Assembly (NCBI GenBank): GCA_013297745.1
Contig: JAAFIM010000015.1
Coordinates: 1 to 64,000 of the forward strand
DNA length: 64,000 nt
From: Chitinophagales bacterium
GTDB taxonomy: Bacteria > Bacteroidota > Bacteroidia > Chitinophagales > Saprospiraceae
Reading direction: 5' to 3'
Positions 17,323-25,869 of this stretch are shown here, in pieces; positions within the stretch are counted from its first letter, which is position 1; every line of letters begins with the position of its first letter. Made by a program: the position numbers and the translations under genes. The notes below the pieces were generated by a model. That model ran no database searches and had not been told where the DNA came from. It saw only the letters and a program-made list of their open reading frames with translations.

Positions 17323-17472
17323 ATGAATACAAAACAATTTTTTTGCGTGCTTTCTTTGCTTTGTGCTTGGCAAATAGATTTGGAAGCGTCCGAATTGGAA
17401 TACCAACAAGAAATAGCCCAAGAGCAAATTGCACCAGATAATATCGCCGATTTGTCAGTTGAAACTGAATAA
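17323..17472 (+). CDS. Small secreted peptide, 49 residues
   Basis: A short ORF with an ATG at 17323 and TAA at 17470. It opens with a signal-peptide-like segment (MNTKQFFCVLSLLCAW) followed by an acidic tail (SELEYQQEIAQEQ...). A strong terminator directly downstream supports a real transcript. No homology recognised; conservation in relatives is the test. Confidence 0.45.
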   Translation: MNTKQFFCVLSLLCAWQIDLEASELEYQQEIAQEQIAPDNIADLSVETE

Positions 17473-17495
17473 AATTGGGCTTCCAAAAAATTGGA

Positions 17496-17528
17496 AACGC
17501 TACCTTCAGCTGAAGATAGCGTTTTTTT
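17496..17528. terminator. Bidirectional terminator
   Basis: AACGCTACCTTCAGC folds on GCTGAAGATAGCGTT with flanking A/T runs; serves the small peptide gene and the convergent methyltransferase gene. Confidence 0.85.
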
Positions 17529-18670
17529 TATTGCAATAAAGTTTCCAAAAAGTGAGTTTTAAACCCAAATTGGGCTTTGATTTCGGCAATTTCTGCGCTG
17601 TGGCGATTATTTTTCTCACCTACTTTTTGGGCAGAAATCATCAGATTTTTGGAAGTGTGTTCGTAATCTATAAATTCAAAAATTTTGGTTTGATAACCTT
17701 CATTTTCCAACAAAAGTGCGCGGATGCCGTCAGTCAAAATCTCGGCTTGTCGCTCTTGCAAAATGCCATTTTTTAGGATATTTTGTAGAATACCTTTATT
17801 TTCCATCTCTTTGCGAACTTGTTTTTGGCAGCAGGGCGCAACGATTATAAACTCGGCTTGGGCAGCTATGCCTTTGGCTAAAGCCAAATCTGTAGCGGTG
17901 TCGCAAGCGTGTAGCGCAATTAAGACGTTAAAATCTTGATTGTCAATGTTTTTTATATCATCGGCTATAAAATTTATATCGTTTTGCCAACCCAATTGCT
18001 GGGCTACGCCATTGCAAAAATCGGCCAAATGCTGGCGAAGTTCAACCCCTTTTATGCTGATATTTCTATTTTTTTGAATTTTGAAATACTGGTACAAAGC
18101 GAAAGTTAGATAACCTTTTCCACTTCCCATATCCAAAATTTTCAACTCTTTTTCGTTGTTTTTCAATAAGTTATCAACAATTTCAATATATTTATTGATT
18201 TGGCGAAATTTATGTTGCTGGGCGGCGTGGACTTTGCCCTGTTGCGAGCTGATGCCCAAAGTTATCAAAAAAGGGCTATTTTCTGCGATAAGATAATTTT
18301 TATTCTGATTGTGTTGAGGATTGGGAGCTTGTGTTTGGCTGGCTTTTTGAAAAAATAGTTTTTTAGCCGTTTGTTCCCAACGCGTATCTTGGTCTGTGCA
18401 GGCGAGTGTGGCTATGGCGAAATCATTTTCCAACCATTCCGACAGTTGGGCGCAAGCGGTGGCGAGTTCTACATTTTTGGTTTCGTCTTTGGTTTCGTGG
18501 CGAAAAGTCCAAGAAATATGCGCTTTTTGTTTGATTAGAACGCGACGTCCGTAGATATTTTTTAAAGAATTTTTTTTGTCGTTGGCTTTACTTAGGGTGA
18601 TTTTCACCAATTTTTCTTGTACAAAAGCAGTTTTGAACGCTTCAATAAAAGCAGTTTTGAGGTCTTGCAT
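17528..18670 (-). CDS. SAM-dependent methyltransferase (Methyltransf_32-like)
   Basis: 380 residues. Residues about 155-185 contain the SAM-binding motif I (LKILDMGSGKGYLTFALYQYF). VELRQHLADFC follows as motif II, and VLIALHACDTATDLAL with FIIVAPCCQKQVRKE are characteristic of a family of class I methyltransferases whose eukaryotic relatives include METTL25/RRNAD1. The acceptor is not known; RNA is suggested by relatives. The N-terminal 130 residues are a Lys-rich domain, compatible with nucleic-acid binding. Confidence 0.82.
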   Translation of the reverse strand: MQDLKTAFIEAFKTAFVQEKLVKITLSKANDKKNSLKNIYGRRVLIKQKAHISWTFRHETKDETKNVELATACAQLSEWLENDFAIATLACTDQDTRWEQTAKKLFFQKASQTQAPNPQHNQNKNYLIAENSPFLITLGISSQQGKVHAAQQHKFRQINKYIEIVDNLLKNNEKELKILDMGSGKGYLTFALYQYFKIQKNRNISIKGVELRQHLADFCNGVAQQLGWQNDINFIADDIKNIDNQDFNVLIALHACDTATDLALAKGIAAQAEFIIVAPCCQKQVRKEMENKGILQNILKNGILQERQAEILTDGIRALLLENEGYQTKIFEFIDYEHTSKNLMISAQKVGEKNNRHSAEIAEIKAQFGFKTHFLETLLQ

Positions 18671-18723
18671 ATATTTTTTTTATAAAAACGAATTTTTAAA
18701 GTGCTGTATAATTAAAAACTAAC

Positions 18724-18731
18724 TATATTTG
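18724..18731 (+). promoter_or_regulatory. Bacteroidota -7 element (TATATTTG)
   Basis: TATATTTG, 56 bp upstream of the DUF58 protein start. Confidence 0.5.
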
Positions 18732-18787
18732 CCAAATTATTATACAAAATACATTATAAAAATAAAAATAAATATAGTTGATAGTAT

Positions 18788-20254
18788 ATGTCCTTGTTAA
18801 AAATAATTGGTTTTGTTGCATTATTAGCTACATTATTAGCTAGTTTTATTTTTGCTTCATTCATACCGCTACCTTTGGCTGTAGTAGCGATTATTCGCTT
18901 ATTGTTGGCTTTGGTGATGGTGGTGGTATATATGAAAAATGTATTTTTGCCTACGCGATTTTTTGTGGCTTTTGCTGCTGTAATTTTAGGCTTTATTTTT
19001 TCTTTTTTCTTTGAAAGTGTAACGTTTGTAGCCGAAACGGCTTTGGCAGTCTTTGGTGCTTTGTTGGCTTTTGATTTATTTTTTCTGTTTAACGGCTTGA
19101 TTAAATTGGAAGCCAAGCGCATTTTACCAAAGTTTTTTTCTTTGGGGGACGAAAATACGGTTAAACTTAAATTTTCGCATCAATTTGTTTTTCCACTTTC
19201 TTTAGAAATTATAGACGAGTTGCCTATTCAGTTCCAAAAACGCGACTTTACTATGTTTACTTCTTTGGGAAGGCGCGAAAGCAAAGAAATCAGTTATACT
19301 CTACAGCCACTTAATAGAGGCGAATATCATTTTAATGATTTGAATTGTTTTCTACGTTCTTTTTTGGGTTTGATAGAAAGAAAAATTTCTTTTCAAACCC
19401 CGCAAATGGTGCCTGTTTATCCGTCTATAATTCAGATGAAAAAATTTGGCTTAATGACCGTTTCGCAAATTGCGAGTATGCGTGGGGTCAAAAAAGTGCG
19501 TCGGATTGGACACAGTTATGAATTTGAGCAGATTAGAAATTATGTAAAAGGCGACGATTATCGTTCTGTCAATTGGAAAGCAACCAGCCGCCGCAACTCG
19601 TTGATGGTCAATCAGTACGAAGATGAACGCTCACAGCAAATTTTTTGTGTAATTGATAAAGGCCGTTCTATGGAAATGCCTTTTGGTGGGATGAGTTTGT
19701 TGGATTATGCGGTCAATGCAAGTTTGGTAATTTCTAATATCGCATTGCAAAAACACGATAAAGCGGGCTTATTGACTTTTTCGGATAAAATCGGTGCGAC
19801 TGTCAAAGCTGAAAGTGGCGCGGGGCATCTCAAAACGATTATTGAAACGCTGTACAACGAACAAAGCCGCAATTATGAAGCCAATTATGAATTGTTTTAT
19901 ACAGCGACCAAACAATTTATACGCCGCCGCAGTTTGATGTTTTTGTACACCAACTTTGAAAGTTATTCGTCAATGCAGCGCGTTTTGCCAATTTTGCGCA
20001 ATATAAGCCGTTTTCATTTATTGGTGGTTGTATTTTTTGAAAATACTGAAATTTTGGACTTTGCGCGCACTCCAGCACTCAACACAGAAGATATTTATTA
20101 TCGCACTATAGCCAATCGTTTTGTAGCAGAAAAACAGCGCATTGTGCAAGAACTCAATCAATTGGGTATTCAAGCCATTTTGAGCCGCCCTGAAGATTTG
20201 TCTTTGAATACAGTTAATAAATATCTGGAATTGAAGGCTAAGTCGGCTATTTAA
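18788..20254 (+). CDS. DUF58 domain protein
   Basis: 488 residues: two to three N-terminal membrane helices (residues 1-105), a beta-rich middle part, and the DUF58 core YEFEQIRNYVKGDDYRSVNW (residues about 241-260), followed by a VWA-like segment starting FCVIDKGRSM. In many bacteria DUF58 proteins pair with a MoxR ATPase and VWA proteins; no MoxR gene is adjacent here. The ATPase gene of the Septu-like pair starts 14 bp after its stop, so read-through from this promoter is likely. Confidence 0.88.
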   Translation: MSLLKIIGFVALLATLLASFIFASFIPLPLAVVAIIRLLLALVMVVVYMKNVFLPTRFFVAFAAVILGFIFSFFFESVTFVAETALAVFGALLAFDLFFLFNGLIKLEAKRILPKFFSLGDENTVKLKFSHQFVFPLSLEIIDELPIQFQKRDFTMFTSLGRRESKEISYTLQPLNRGEYHFNDLNCFLRSFLGLIERKISFQTPQMVPVYPSIIQMKKFGLMTVSQIASMRGVKKVRRIGHSYEFEQIRNYVKGDDYRSVNWKATSRRNSLMVNQYEDERSQQIFCVIDKGRSMEMPFGGMSLLDYAVNASLVISNIALQKHDKAGLLTFSDKIGATVKAESGAGHLKTIIETLYNEQSRNYEANYELFYTATKQFIRRRSLMFLYTNFESYSSMQRVLPILRNISRFHLLVVVFFENTEILDFARTPALNTEDIYYRTIANRFVAEKQRIVQELNQLGIQAILSRPEDLSLNTVNKYLELKAKSAI

Positions 20255-20268
20255 CAAAAAAATATATT

Positions 20269-21690
20269 ATGAAAATTAGCCAAATTATTATCAAAAAATC
20301 TATTCAGTTTGAGGACTGCGTTATAGATTTGACGTATCCACAAGACCACCCAAAAGCTGGCCAACCTTTGGAAAAAGTTTGTTTTATTGGACAAAATGGA
20401 ACTGGCAAAACAAGGCTTTTGGAGTTGATTGGAGAGTTGTTTTATTGGGTTGTTGTTGGTGGAAAAAATAAACAAAATTCCCCAAGCGAGTGGAATACAA
20501 AAAATAAAAGTGGTTTTTTTCTAATTAAATATCAATCGGAAAATCAAAATCAATACTTTTTTAAACTTGATGCTTCCAATGGTGTAGAACTAAACGAAGA
20601 AGAATTCTATAGGCTTACAAATAGCAATCTCGAAATAGAAAAAGAAAGAAATGATGTAAATAGTGTTTTTAGTGAAAAAGCGCAAGCTCAAAAATGGCAG
20701 GAGGAGGAAATAGATATAGAAAATGATAGCACAATTTGCGCTTATGTAAAAGTGCCAGATTTTTTTACAAATGTACCAAGCAATAATTATGATAGCACAA
20801 CATCTGTTCCAAAAACACAGCTTTCGATAGCACTAAATTGGCTAAAAGAAGCTAACTTTTTGTATCATAGAATAAGCCCGCAGTACAAAAATGATTTTTG
20901 GGCTTTGTTGATAAGCACAATTAAGCAAAAAGAGAGTCTTATTCTGCAAGCCTTACAAAAAGATAAAAAATTATCTTATGAAATGGTTTTAACAGAGTTA
21001 GACAAAATTTATCCTTCTATTTTAGAAAAAGTTGCTCAACTTTGGGATAAAATTCTAGCACCTTTAAACCTATATTTTGACATAGAAAATGCAACAATTC
21101 CTGTGCAATTAACGGATAATTTATTAGCTTATATCAAACATAAAAAAGATAATCGCCAAGTGCCTTATCATTTATTGAGTACAGGTATTCAAAATTTTAT
21201 TTTTAATATAGGGCATTTATTGACAGCGCATTTCTACAACCAAGATAAAAATAGCTTGGTGTTGGTAGATGAGCCAGAAGATAGTTTGCACCCCAAATTT
21301 TTGTACGGGCTTATAGATTTGTACAAAGAAATAACAGGCGGTGAAAAATCCCAGCTTTTTGTGGCTACACATAGTGAGTTGATTGCAGCACAATTTGAGC
21401 CTTATGAGCGCGTAATTTTGGATTTTGACCCCGATAAAATTGGCGAGGTTATTATCCGAAAAGGTGTAGCGCCCAAAGGGCAAAATGCAGCAGATTTATT
21501 GATGAATGATTTTGGTACAACATTTTATCAGCACGAAGATGCGGAAAAAGCGTTTGAACATTTTTTGGAGTTGAAAAATCTAATCCGAAATACCGAAAAT
21601 GAAGCCGAAAAATTAACGTATGCAGAAGAAGCCGAAAATTTAGCGTTCAAGTACAAATTCCCAACTTTCCAAAAAAGACAAAAAAATTAA
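20269..21690 (+). CDS. ABC/SMC-type AAA ATPase, PtuA-like (putative Septu-type defence)
   Basis: 473 residues, soluble. Walker A GQNGTGKTRLLELIG at residues 41-55; a signature-like LLSTGIQNFIFNIGHLL near 303; Walker B SLVLVDEPEDSLHPKF near 330, then FVATHSELIAAQF with the switch His. This is the overlapping AAA_15/AAA_21 architecture used by anti-phage ATPases such as PtuA, retron-linked ATPases and OLD, without a Toprim nuclease domain. The HNH gene starts 3 bp after its stop, the ATPase + HNH order of Septu. It lies 14 bp after the DUF58 gene and has no obvious promoter of its own. Confidence 0.78.
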   Translation: MKISQIIIKKSIQFEDCVIDLTYPQDHPKAGQPLEKVCFIGQNGTGKTRLLELIGELFYWVVVGGKNKQNSPSEWNTKNKSGFFLIKYQSENQNQYFFKLDASNGVELNEEEFYRLTNSNLEIEKERNDVNSVFSEKAQAQKWQEEEIDIENDSTICAYVKVPDFFTNVPSNNYDSTTSVPKTQLSIALNWLKEANFLYHRISPQYKNDFWALLISTIKQKESLILQALQKDKKLSYEMVLTELDKIYPSILEKVAQLWDKILAPLNLYFDIENATIPVQLTDNLLAYIKHKKDNRQVPYHLLSTGIQNFIFNIGHLLTAHFYNQDKNSLVLVDEPEDSLHPKFLYGLIDLYKEITGGEKSQLFVATHSELIAAQFEPYERVILDFDPDKIGEVIIRKGVAPKGQNAADLLMNDFGTTFYQHEDAEKAFEHFLELKNLIRNTENEAEKLTYAEEAENLAFKYKFPTFQKRQKN

Positions 21691-21693
21691 ATT

Positions 21694-22269
21694 ATGTGTT
21701 TTTTAGAAAAAAATTGCTTTTCTGTTATTTTAGCCCAAAAATGGAAATATGGGGCAAACACATCGGAAATTAGAGAGGCTTTGTTTGTTGAACAATTTGG
21801 TTTTTGTGCTTATACAGAGGAATTTTTAGAGAAGCCTAAATCAAACCCTGAAATTGAGCATTTCAATCCTTTGTTGAAAGGAACGCCTGAAGATAATTAT
21901 TTTAATTGGTATTTAGCTTCCCGTTGGGTAAATGGAAGGGCGCAAAAAAGCAACAATAAAGTTCCTGAAATTATAGCGGAAAGTTCACGTAATTTAGCAG
22001 AAATTGCCCAAAATATAAAGTTTGACGAGGAGGAAATTGAATTTTATGTTGAAAATAATGACCAAGAAGCAAAAGCACTAATGAATTTTTTGTGTTTGAA
22101 TAAGCTAGAAAATTTAAAAGGTATTAAAGAGCATTTAGATTTTATAGAAGACGCGAATTATGAAATTCCTTTTACAACTTCTAAATTATTTGCGCGCCCT
22201 CAAGTGTATCTAAATTATATTTCTGCTGTAGCTGCACATTTGCAAATACCCAATTTAAAAGGGCTTTGA
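21694..22269 (+). CDS. HNH nuclease-like protein, PtuB-like (partner of the ATPase)
   Basis: 191 residues. QFGFCAYTEEFLEKPKSN and EIEHFNPLLKGTPEDNYF correspond to the CxYC...iEHF.P pattern of PtuB/retron HNH nucleases, with Thr (residue 41) where many relatives have the second Cys; EH (55-56) should be the beta-beta-alpha metal core. After the TGA at 22267 the same frame stays open for 20 codons (QAEYPNWKANQKPH...) to TAA 22330-22332. The gene may therefore have lost a C-terminal tail by a TGG-to-TGA change. It is predicted to cut DNA under control of the ATPase. Confidence 0.7.
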   Translation: MCFLEKNCFSVILAQKWKYGANTSEIREALFVEQFGFCAYTEEFLEKPKSNPEIEHFNPLLKGTPEDNYFNWYLASRWVNGRAQKSNNKVPEIIAESSRNLAEIAQNIKFDEEEIEFYVENNDQEAKALMNFLCLNKLENLKGIKEHLDFIEDANYEIPFTTSKLFARPQVYLNYISAVAAHLQIPNLKGL

Positions 22270-22355
22270 CAAGCTGAATATCCGAATTGGAAAGCTAATC
22301 AAAAACCACACGCAATTACAGACCAAGAGTAATATCAGGCGGCTATTTAACAACA

Positions 22356-22387
22356 AAAGCCCTTTCCGTTGGAGAGAGCTTTTTTTT
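22356..22387 (+). terminator. Terminator of the ATPase-HNH unit
   Basis: AAAGCCCTTTCC pairs with GGAGAGAGCTTT (one mismatch) followed by a T run. Confidence 0.7.
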
Positions 22388-22416
22388 ATTACTACAAACA
22401 AAATTAAAATAAAAAT

Positions 22417-22953
22417 ATGAATTTCATTGTCAAAAAACTTGAAAATCAAGTAGTTAGATTAGAAGTATTGTCAGCAAATGATTTTGAACAATTATATGCT
22501 GTAGCAGCTGACCCTTTGATATGGGAACAACATCCAACCAAAACGCGTTATAAAAGGGAAGTTTTTGAACAGTTTTTTGTGGGGGCATTGGAAAGCCAAA
22601 CCGCTTTTTGTATATTTGATAATCAAACCAATGAATTGATAGGCAGCAGCCGTTTTTATGAATATGTAGAAACAAAATCTATTTCTATAGGTTATACTTT
22701 TTTTGCGCGGGCGTGTTGGGGCAAAAGCTATAATTATAACGCCAAAAAATTAATGTTGGATTATGCTTTTCAGTTTGTGGAGGCTGTGATTTTTCACATA
22801 GGTTCGCAAAATTTGCGTTCGCAAAAAGCCATAGAAAAGCTGGGCGCACAAAAGTTTAAAGAACAAGCCATTTATTATAAAAATGAAACTACAGAAAATT
22901 TGAATTTTTTCTATAGAATAGATAAAACAACTTGGCTAAAACAAACTAATTAA
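22417..22953 (+). CDS. GNAT N-acetyltransferase (RimJ/RimL-like)
   Basis: 178 residues with the layout of the Acetyltransf_3 group: VVRLEVLSANDFEQLYAVA at the N-terminus, ELIGSSRFYEY as beta-strand 4, SISIGYTFFARACWGKSY leading into the acetyl-CoA loop, and NLRSQKAIEKLGAQK at the C-terminal helix. It should transfer acetyl from acetyl-CoA to an amine. Target not inferable. Its stop codon touches the left end of a palindromic repeat region. Confidence 0.85.
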   Translation: MNFIVKKLENQVVRLEVLSANDFEQLYAVAADPLIWEQHPTKTRYKREVFEQFFVGALESQTAFCIFDNQTNELIGSSRFYEYVETKSISIGYTFFARACWGKSYNYNAKKLMLDYAFQFVEAVIFHIGSQNLRSQKAIEKLGAQKFKEQAIYYKNETTENLNFFYRIDKTTWLKQTN

Positions 22954-23192
22954 CTGACCTTTCGCAGTATATTTTTCATTTTTTTTACAATTAGCTTTTT
23001 GCAGTTAAATTTTCCTATATGCGCTCAATAGCGTGGGGTTTTATACCCCGCGCGCTGATAAATTTTCCATAAAAAAATAGAAAATATAACATTTTTTACC
23101 ATTTTTGTGCGTGGGGTGTAAAACCCCACGCTATTGAGCGCACACTGTTATTTTTTTCAATCCACCAAATTTTTTAACTGCGAAAGGTCAGT
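22953..23192. repeat. Nested palindromic (REPIN-like) element
   Basis: The outer layer is a 16-bp inverted repeat ACTGACCTTTCGCAGT (22953-22968) / 23177-23192. The inner layer is a perfect 23-bp inverted repeat (23021-23043 and 23119-23141), starting GCGCTCAATAGCGTGGGGTT. Within each inner arm is a small TGGGGT/ACCCC palindrome. The right outer arm lies in the 3' end of the zinc-ribbon gene, so the left outer arm seems to be an inverted copy of that end. The same TGGGGTntAAAACCCCA core recurs at 42778-43060. Confidence 0.85.
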
Positions 23193-23615
23193 AATTAAAA
23201 ATAAAACCCAAATCAATAACGACGCAGCGATTAATATCTTTTTGGGATTGTTTTTGAGATGCGCAGCTAAATACAAAGGTAGAGATAATTCAGCAGTTCT
23301 TAATAAGGTGTAAATTATGCTTAAATTTATACCAAAAAAACCAGCACCGATATTTTCTAAAAATAAATATAAAAAAGCTATAGCCAAGTAATAAATACTA
23401 ACTTTAAAAATAGGTCTTGCTACTTTGTCTGGCCAAAAAGGACTTTGATAATTGGTCTTTAGTCTTGTTTCTAATTTTTGTACAGCATTAGCCACATCTT
23501 TTGGCAAATCGTTCGTTTGGTCGTCCAATAAATAATTGCCACATTCACTACAAAATTTATGTGTGCTTGGATTTTCTGTGCCACAGTCTTCGCAAATTAG
23601 ATTTTTTTGGCTCAT
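23157..23615 (-). CDS. Zinc-ribbon membrane protein
   Basis: 152 residues. The N-terminus holds a two-CxxC zinc ribbon (ICEDCGTENPSTHKFCSECG, residues 7-26), a short linker and three to four hydrophobic helices (residues 75-150). Such zinc-ribbon membrane proteins are widespread and mostly uncharacterised. It ends with TGA inside the outer arm of a palindromic element, so its last six codons may have been altered by that element. Confidence 0.75.
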   Translation of the reverse strand: MSQKNLICEDCGTENPSTHKFCSECGNYLLDDQTNDLPKDVANAVQKLETRLKTNYQSPFWPDKVARPIFKVSIYYLAIAFLYLFLENIGAGFFGINLSIIYTLLRTAELSLPLYLAAHLKNNPKKILIAASLLIWVLFLITDLSQLKNLVD

Positions 23616-23653
23616 TGATAAATTTTTTTTGAGTGTTTGATAAAAAGTTGACG

Positions 23654-23661
23654 CAAAAATA
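23654..23661 (-). promoter_or_regulatory. Bacteroidota -7 element (TATTTTTG, minus strand)
   Basis: CAAAAATA on the + strand, 38 bp upstream of the zinc-ribbon gene; overlaps the region where the divergent SpoIIE phosphatase promoter (TAATTTTA at 23663) should lie. Confidence 0.45.
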
Positions 23662-23702
23662 CTAATTTTACGCCCGAAACTTACAATTTAAAAATTTTTA
23701 TT

Positions 23703-24917
23703 TTGGAAAAATCATTAGAACGGCGGCTTTACATTCAAAAGCTGCAAATGAAGCGACTTTTTGAACTTGCTCAAGCTGTAAGCAGCAACGCCGAAAGCGA
23801 GCATTTAATCAATTTATACCATTCTACCCTATGCAACGAAACAGAAGTTAATTGCTTTGCTTTATTTATTTATCAAAATAATGATTGGAATTTTTTAAGT
23901 TCTGCCCAATTAAACAACGATTTTGATACCAAAAACCTAATTTCCTATTTTCCTAATTATCCAAAAATAACAAAACTTACAGGAGCTGAAGTTGAAGAAT
24001 TGGCACATTTTGATTTTATACTACCAATTTTTCAAAAAAACCAACCTTTGGCTGTAGTTTTACTAAAAAACATAGGCAGCCCAGCCGAATATCTGCACGA
24101 TAATTTAGATTTTATCAAAGCGATAACCGAAATGTTGGCTATGGCTATAGAGAATAAAAAGCTATTTCAGCAACAGTTGGAACAAGAGCGTTTGCAACGC
24201 GAATTAGAACTCGCTATACAGATGCAAAATATGTTGATACCTGCACAATTGCCTAATAATCAACAATATGAATTTTCTGGTATTTATCAACCTTATAGCG
24301 GTGTGGGCGGTGATTATTACGATGTTATAAAATTAGATGACGAAGAAATTGCTTTTTGTATAGCCGATATTTCGGGCAAAGGAGTAGCAGCAGCTTTATT
24401 GATGTCCAATTTTCAAGCAAATGTACACGCACTTATTCATAGAAAAAATGTTAATTTTCGTAAATTCATACAATCGCTAAATTCTTCAGTATTGGCTACC
24501 ACCAAAGGCGAAAAATTTATAACTTTCTTTTTGGCGCGCTATGATTTGGAGCGCAAAAGGTTGCGTTATATCTGTGCTGGGCACAATCCGCCTTATTTGA
24601 TTACTCAAAATAAACTGCAAAAATTAGATAAAGGTTGTACTATTTTGGGAGCGTTTGATGAAATAAATCAAATAGAATTGGGCGAAATATATTTGGAAGA
24701 AGATGCGTTTTTGTTGCTTTATACGGACGGTTTGACTGATTTGCAAAACGAACAACAAGTTTATTTTAGCGAGCGTTTGGAAAATTTTGTTCTGAATAAT
24801 TGCCAAAAACCAGCATTTGATTTTAACAATCTGCTTTTACAAGAAATTAATAATTTTAGAGGCAAAACCGCTTTTTCGGACGATGTGTCTGTATTGACTG
24901 CGCGTATTTTTACCTAA
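23703..24917 (+). CDS. PP2C-type protein phosphatase (SpoIIE) with GAF-like sensor
   Basis: 404 residues from a TTG start; the first ATG would remove a conserved-looking N-terminal helix (LERRLYIQKLQMKRLFELAQ), so TTG is preferred. Residues about 20-150 look like a GAF sensor and 155-180 a coiled coil (QERLQRELELAIQMQ). Residues 180-404 are the SpoIIE domain: GVGGDYYDVI with the metal-binding Asp, FCIADISGKGVAAALLMSNF, YICAGHNPPYL, LLLYTDGLTD and FSDDVSVLTARI. It should dephosphorylate an anti-anti-sigma-type protein in a partner-switch pathway; no STAS or HPK partner is nearby. Confidence 0.9.
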   Translation: MEKSLERRLYIQKLQMKRLFELAQAVSSNAESEHLINLYHSTLCNETEVNCFALFIYQNNDWNFLSSAQLNNDFDTKNLISYFPNYPKITKLTGAEVEELAHFDFILPIFQKNQPLAVVLLKNIGSPAEYLHDNLDFIKAITEMLAMAIENKKLFQQQLEQERLQRELELAIQMQNMLIPAQLPNNQQYEFSGIYQPYSGVGGDYYDVIKLDDEEIAFCIADISGKGVAAALLMSNFQANVHALIHRKNVNFRKFIQSLNSSVLATTKGEKFITFFLARYDLERKRLRYICAGHNPPYLITQNKLQKLDKGCTILGAFDEINQIELGEIYLEEDAFLLLYTDGLTDLQNEQQVYFSERLENFVLNNCQKPAFDFNNLLLQEINNFRGKTAFSDDVSVLTARIFT

Positions 24918-24942
24918 TTTTTTTCAAAAACTATCCCGATAT

Positions 24943-25173
24943 ATGTTCAAACTGCTTTTATTTGGGTTGATTCTTTTCTTTGTATATCGCCTATTTATAA
25001 AACCGTTTTTGGTGCCTGTGCAAGCCAATGCGCCTTTAGACCAATTGCAGGATTTAATCAGCAAACTACAACAACAGCAAAAAGGACAACGCCCCCAACA
25101 AAATAGCCGCGCTGGGCAATCCAATCGCGCTAACGACGAGGAAGAATACACAGATTATGAGGAAATTAAATAA
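24943..25173 (+). CDS. Small single-pass membrane protein (DUF4834-like)
   Basis: 76 residues: one N-terminal membrane helix (LLLFGLILFFVYRLFI), then a Gln-rich cytoplasmic tail ending in acidic residues (DEEEYTDYEEIK). The layout fits the small Bacteroidota DUF4834 family, but the assignment is from general appearance only. It lies 25 bp after the phosphatase gene and 11 bp before the next. Confidence 0.6.
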   Translation: MFKLLLFGLILFFVYRLFIKPFLVPVQANAPLDQLQDLISKLQQQQKGQRPQQNSRAGQSNRANDEEEYTDYEEIK

Positions 25174-25184
25174 AATGCAGAAGT

Positions 25185-25811
25185 ATGGAAGTGCCTAAAA
25201 CGCCCATAGAAATACTGCTTGACCATTTGGACGAAAGCGCAAATTCAAATACAGCTTGGCTAAATTTTAGCTCTCACTCCGAAACGTTGGACTTGCAACA
25301 CTTTTTATTAAACCAACTGAAATCTGGACATTTTCATTTTCAGCTTTTGCAAAGTGATATAAATCGCGGCTGGGAATATTATGTAGAAATAAACCCATCA
25401 GCAAGATGGAAAAATAGTATACTTATATTGCCCAAACCTGGCAACACTTGGAATGGCAATACAGACTTATCGTTTAAACAAATTACTATAGAAGAAGCAA
25501 AAAGTTATATTGTTGATTTATTGACAAATGAGGGGCGTTTTTTTTCAAAAAACATCTATAGTAAGGGATTTTCTGCCGATTTGGCTTCAGATATTTTCAA
25601 TAATTTTGTTGAAGAACTAAAAAGAAATCAACAGCAAGAAATTATTTTCTACAATATAGAACCCAATTTTCTAAGTACTATAGAAGAATATCACGAATCT
25701 GACTTTACCAAACTTGGCTATTTTGAAGATTGCGGTCGGGATTTTGTATTGGGCTTTTTTAATCCACACTCTACCCAATTCAACCTCTTGATGCTAGATG
25801 GTTATCCTTAA
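25185..25811 (+). CDS. Hypothetical protein
   Basis: 208 residues, soluble, no signal peptide, no motif I recognise. Acidic, mixed alpha/beta composition. It starts 11 bp after the small membrane protein gene and ends before a terminator, so the phosphatase, the small membrane protein and this gene are probably one transcript. Confidence 0.65.
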   Translation: MEVPKTPIEILLDHLDESANSNTAWLNFSSHSETLDLQHFLLNQLKSGHFHFQLLQSDINRGWEYYVEINPSARWKNSILILPKPGNTWNGNTDLSFKQITIEEAKSYIVDLLTNEGRFFSKNIYSKGFSADLASDIFNNFVEELKRNQQQEIIFYNIEPNFLSTIEEYHESDFTKLGYFEDCGRDFVLGFFNPHSTQFNLLMLDGYP

Positions 25812-25835
25812 GATAGAAATTAAATAAAAAAAATT

Positions 25836-25867
25836 AGCTCGTTCTTATCGAATGAGCTTTTTTTTTA
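25836..25867. terminator. Bidirectional terminator between convergent genes
   Basis: AGCTCGTTC pairs with GAATGAGCT, flanked by A and T runs. Confidence 0.85.
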
Positions 25868-25869
25868 GG

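Noticed and set aside
2780-22269. TGA as a sense codon (Trp) because two genes continue in frame past TGA
   Set aside because: Elsewhere Trp is TGG throughout, and TGA ends the secreted-protein copy 2 (33702) exactly where copy 1 ends with TAA.
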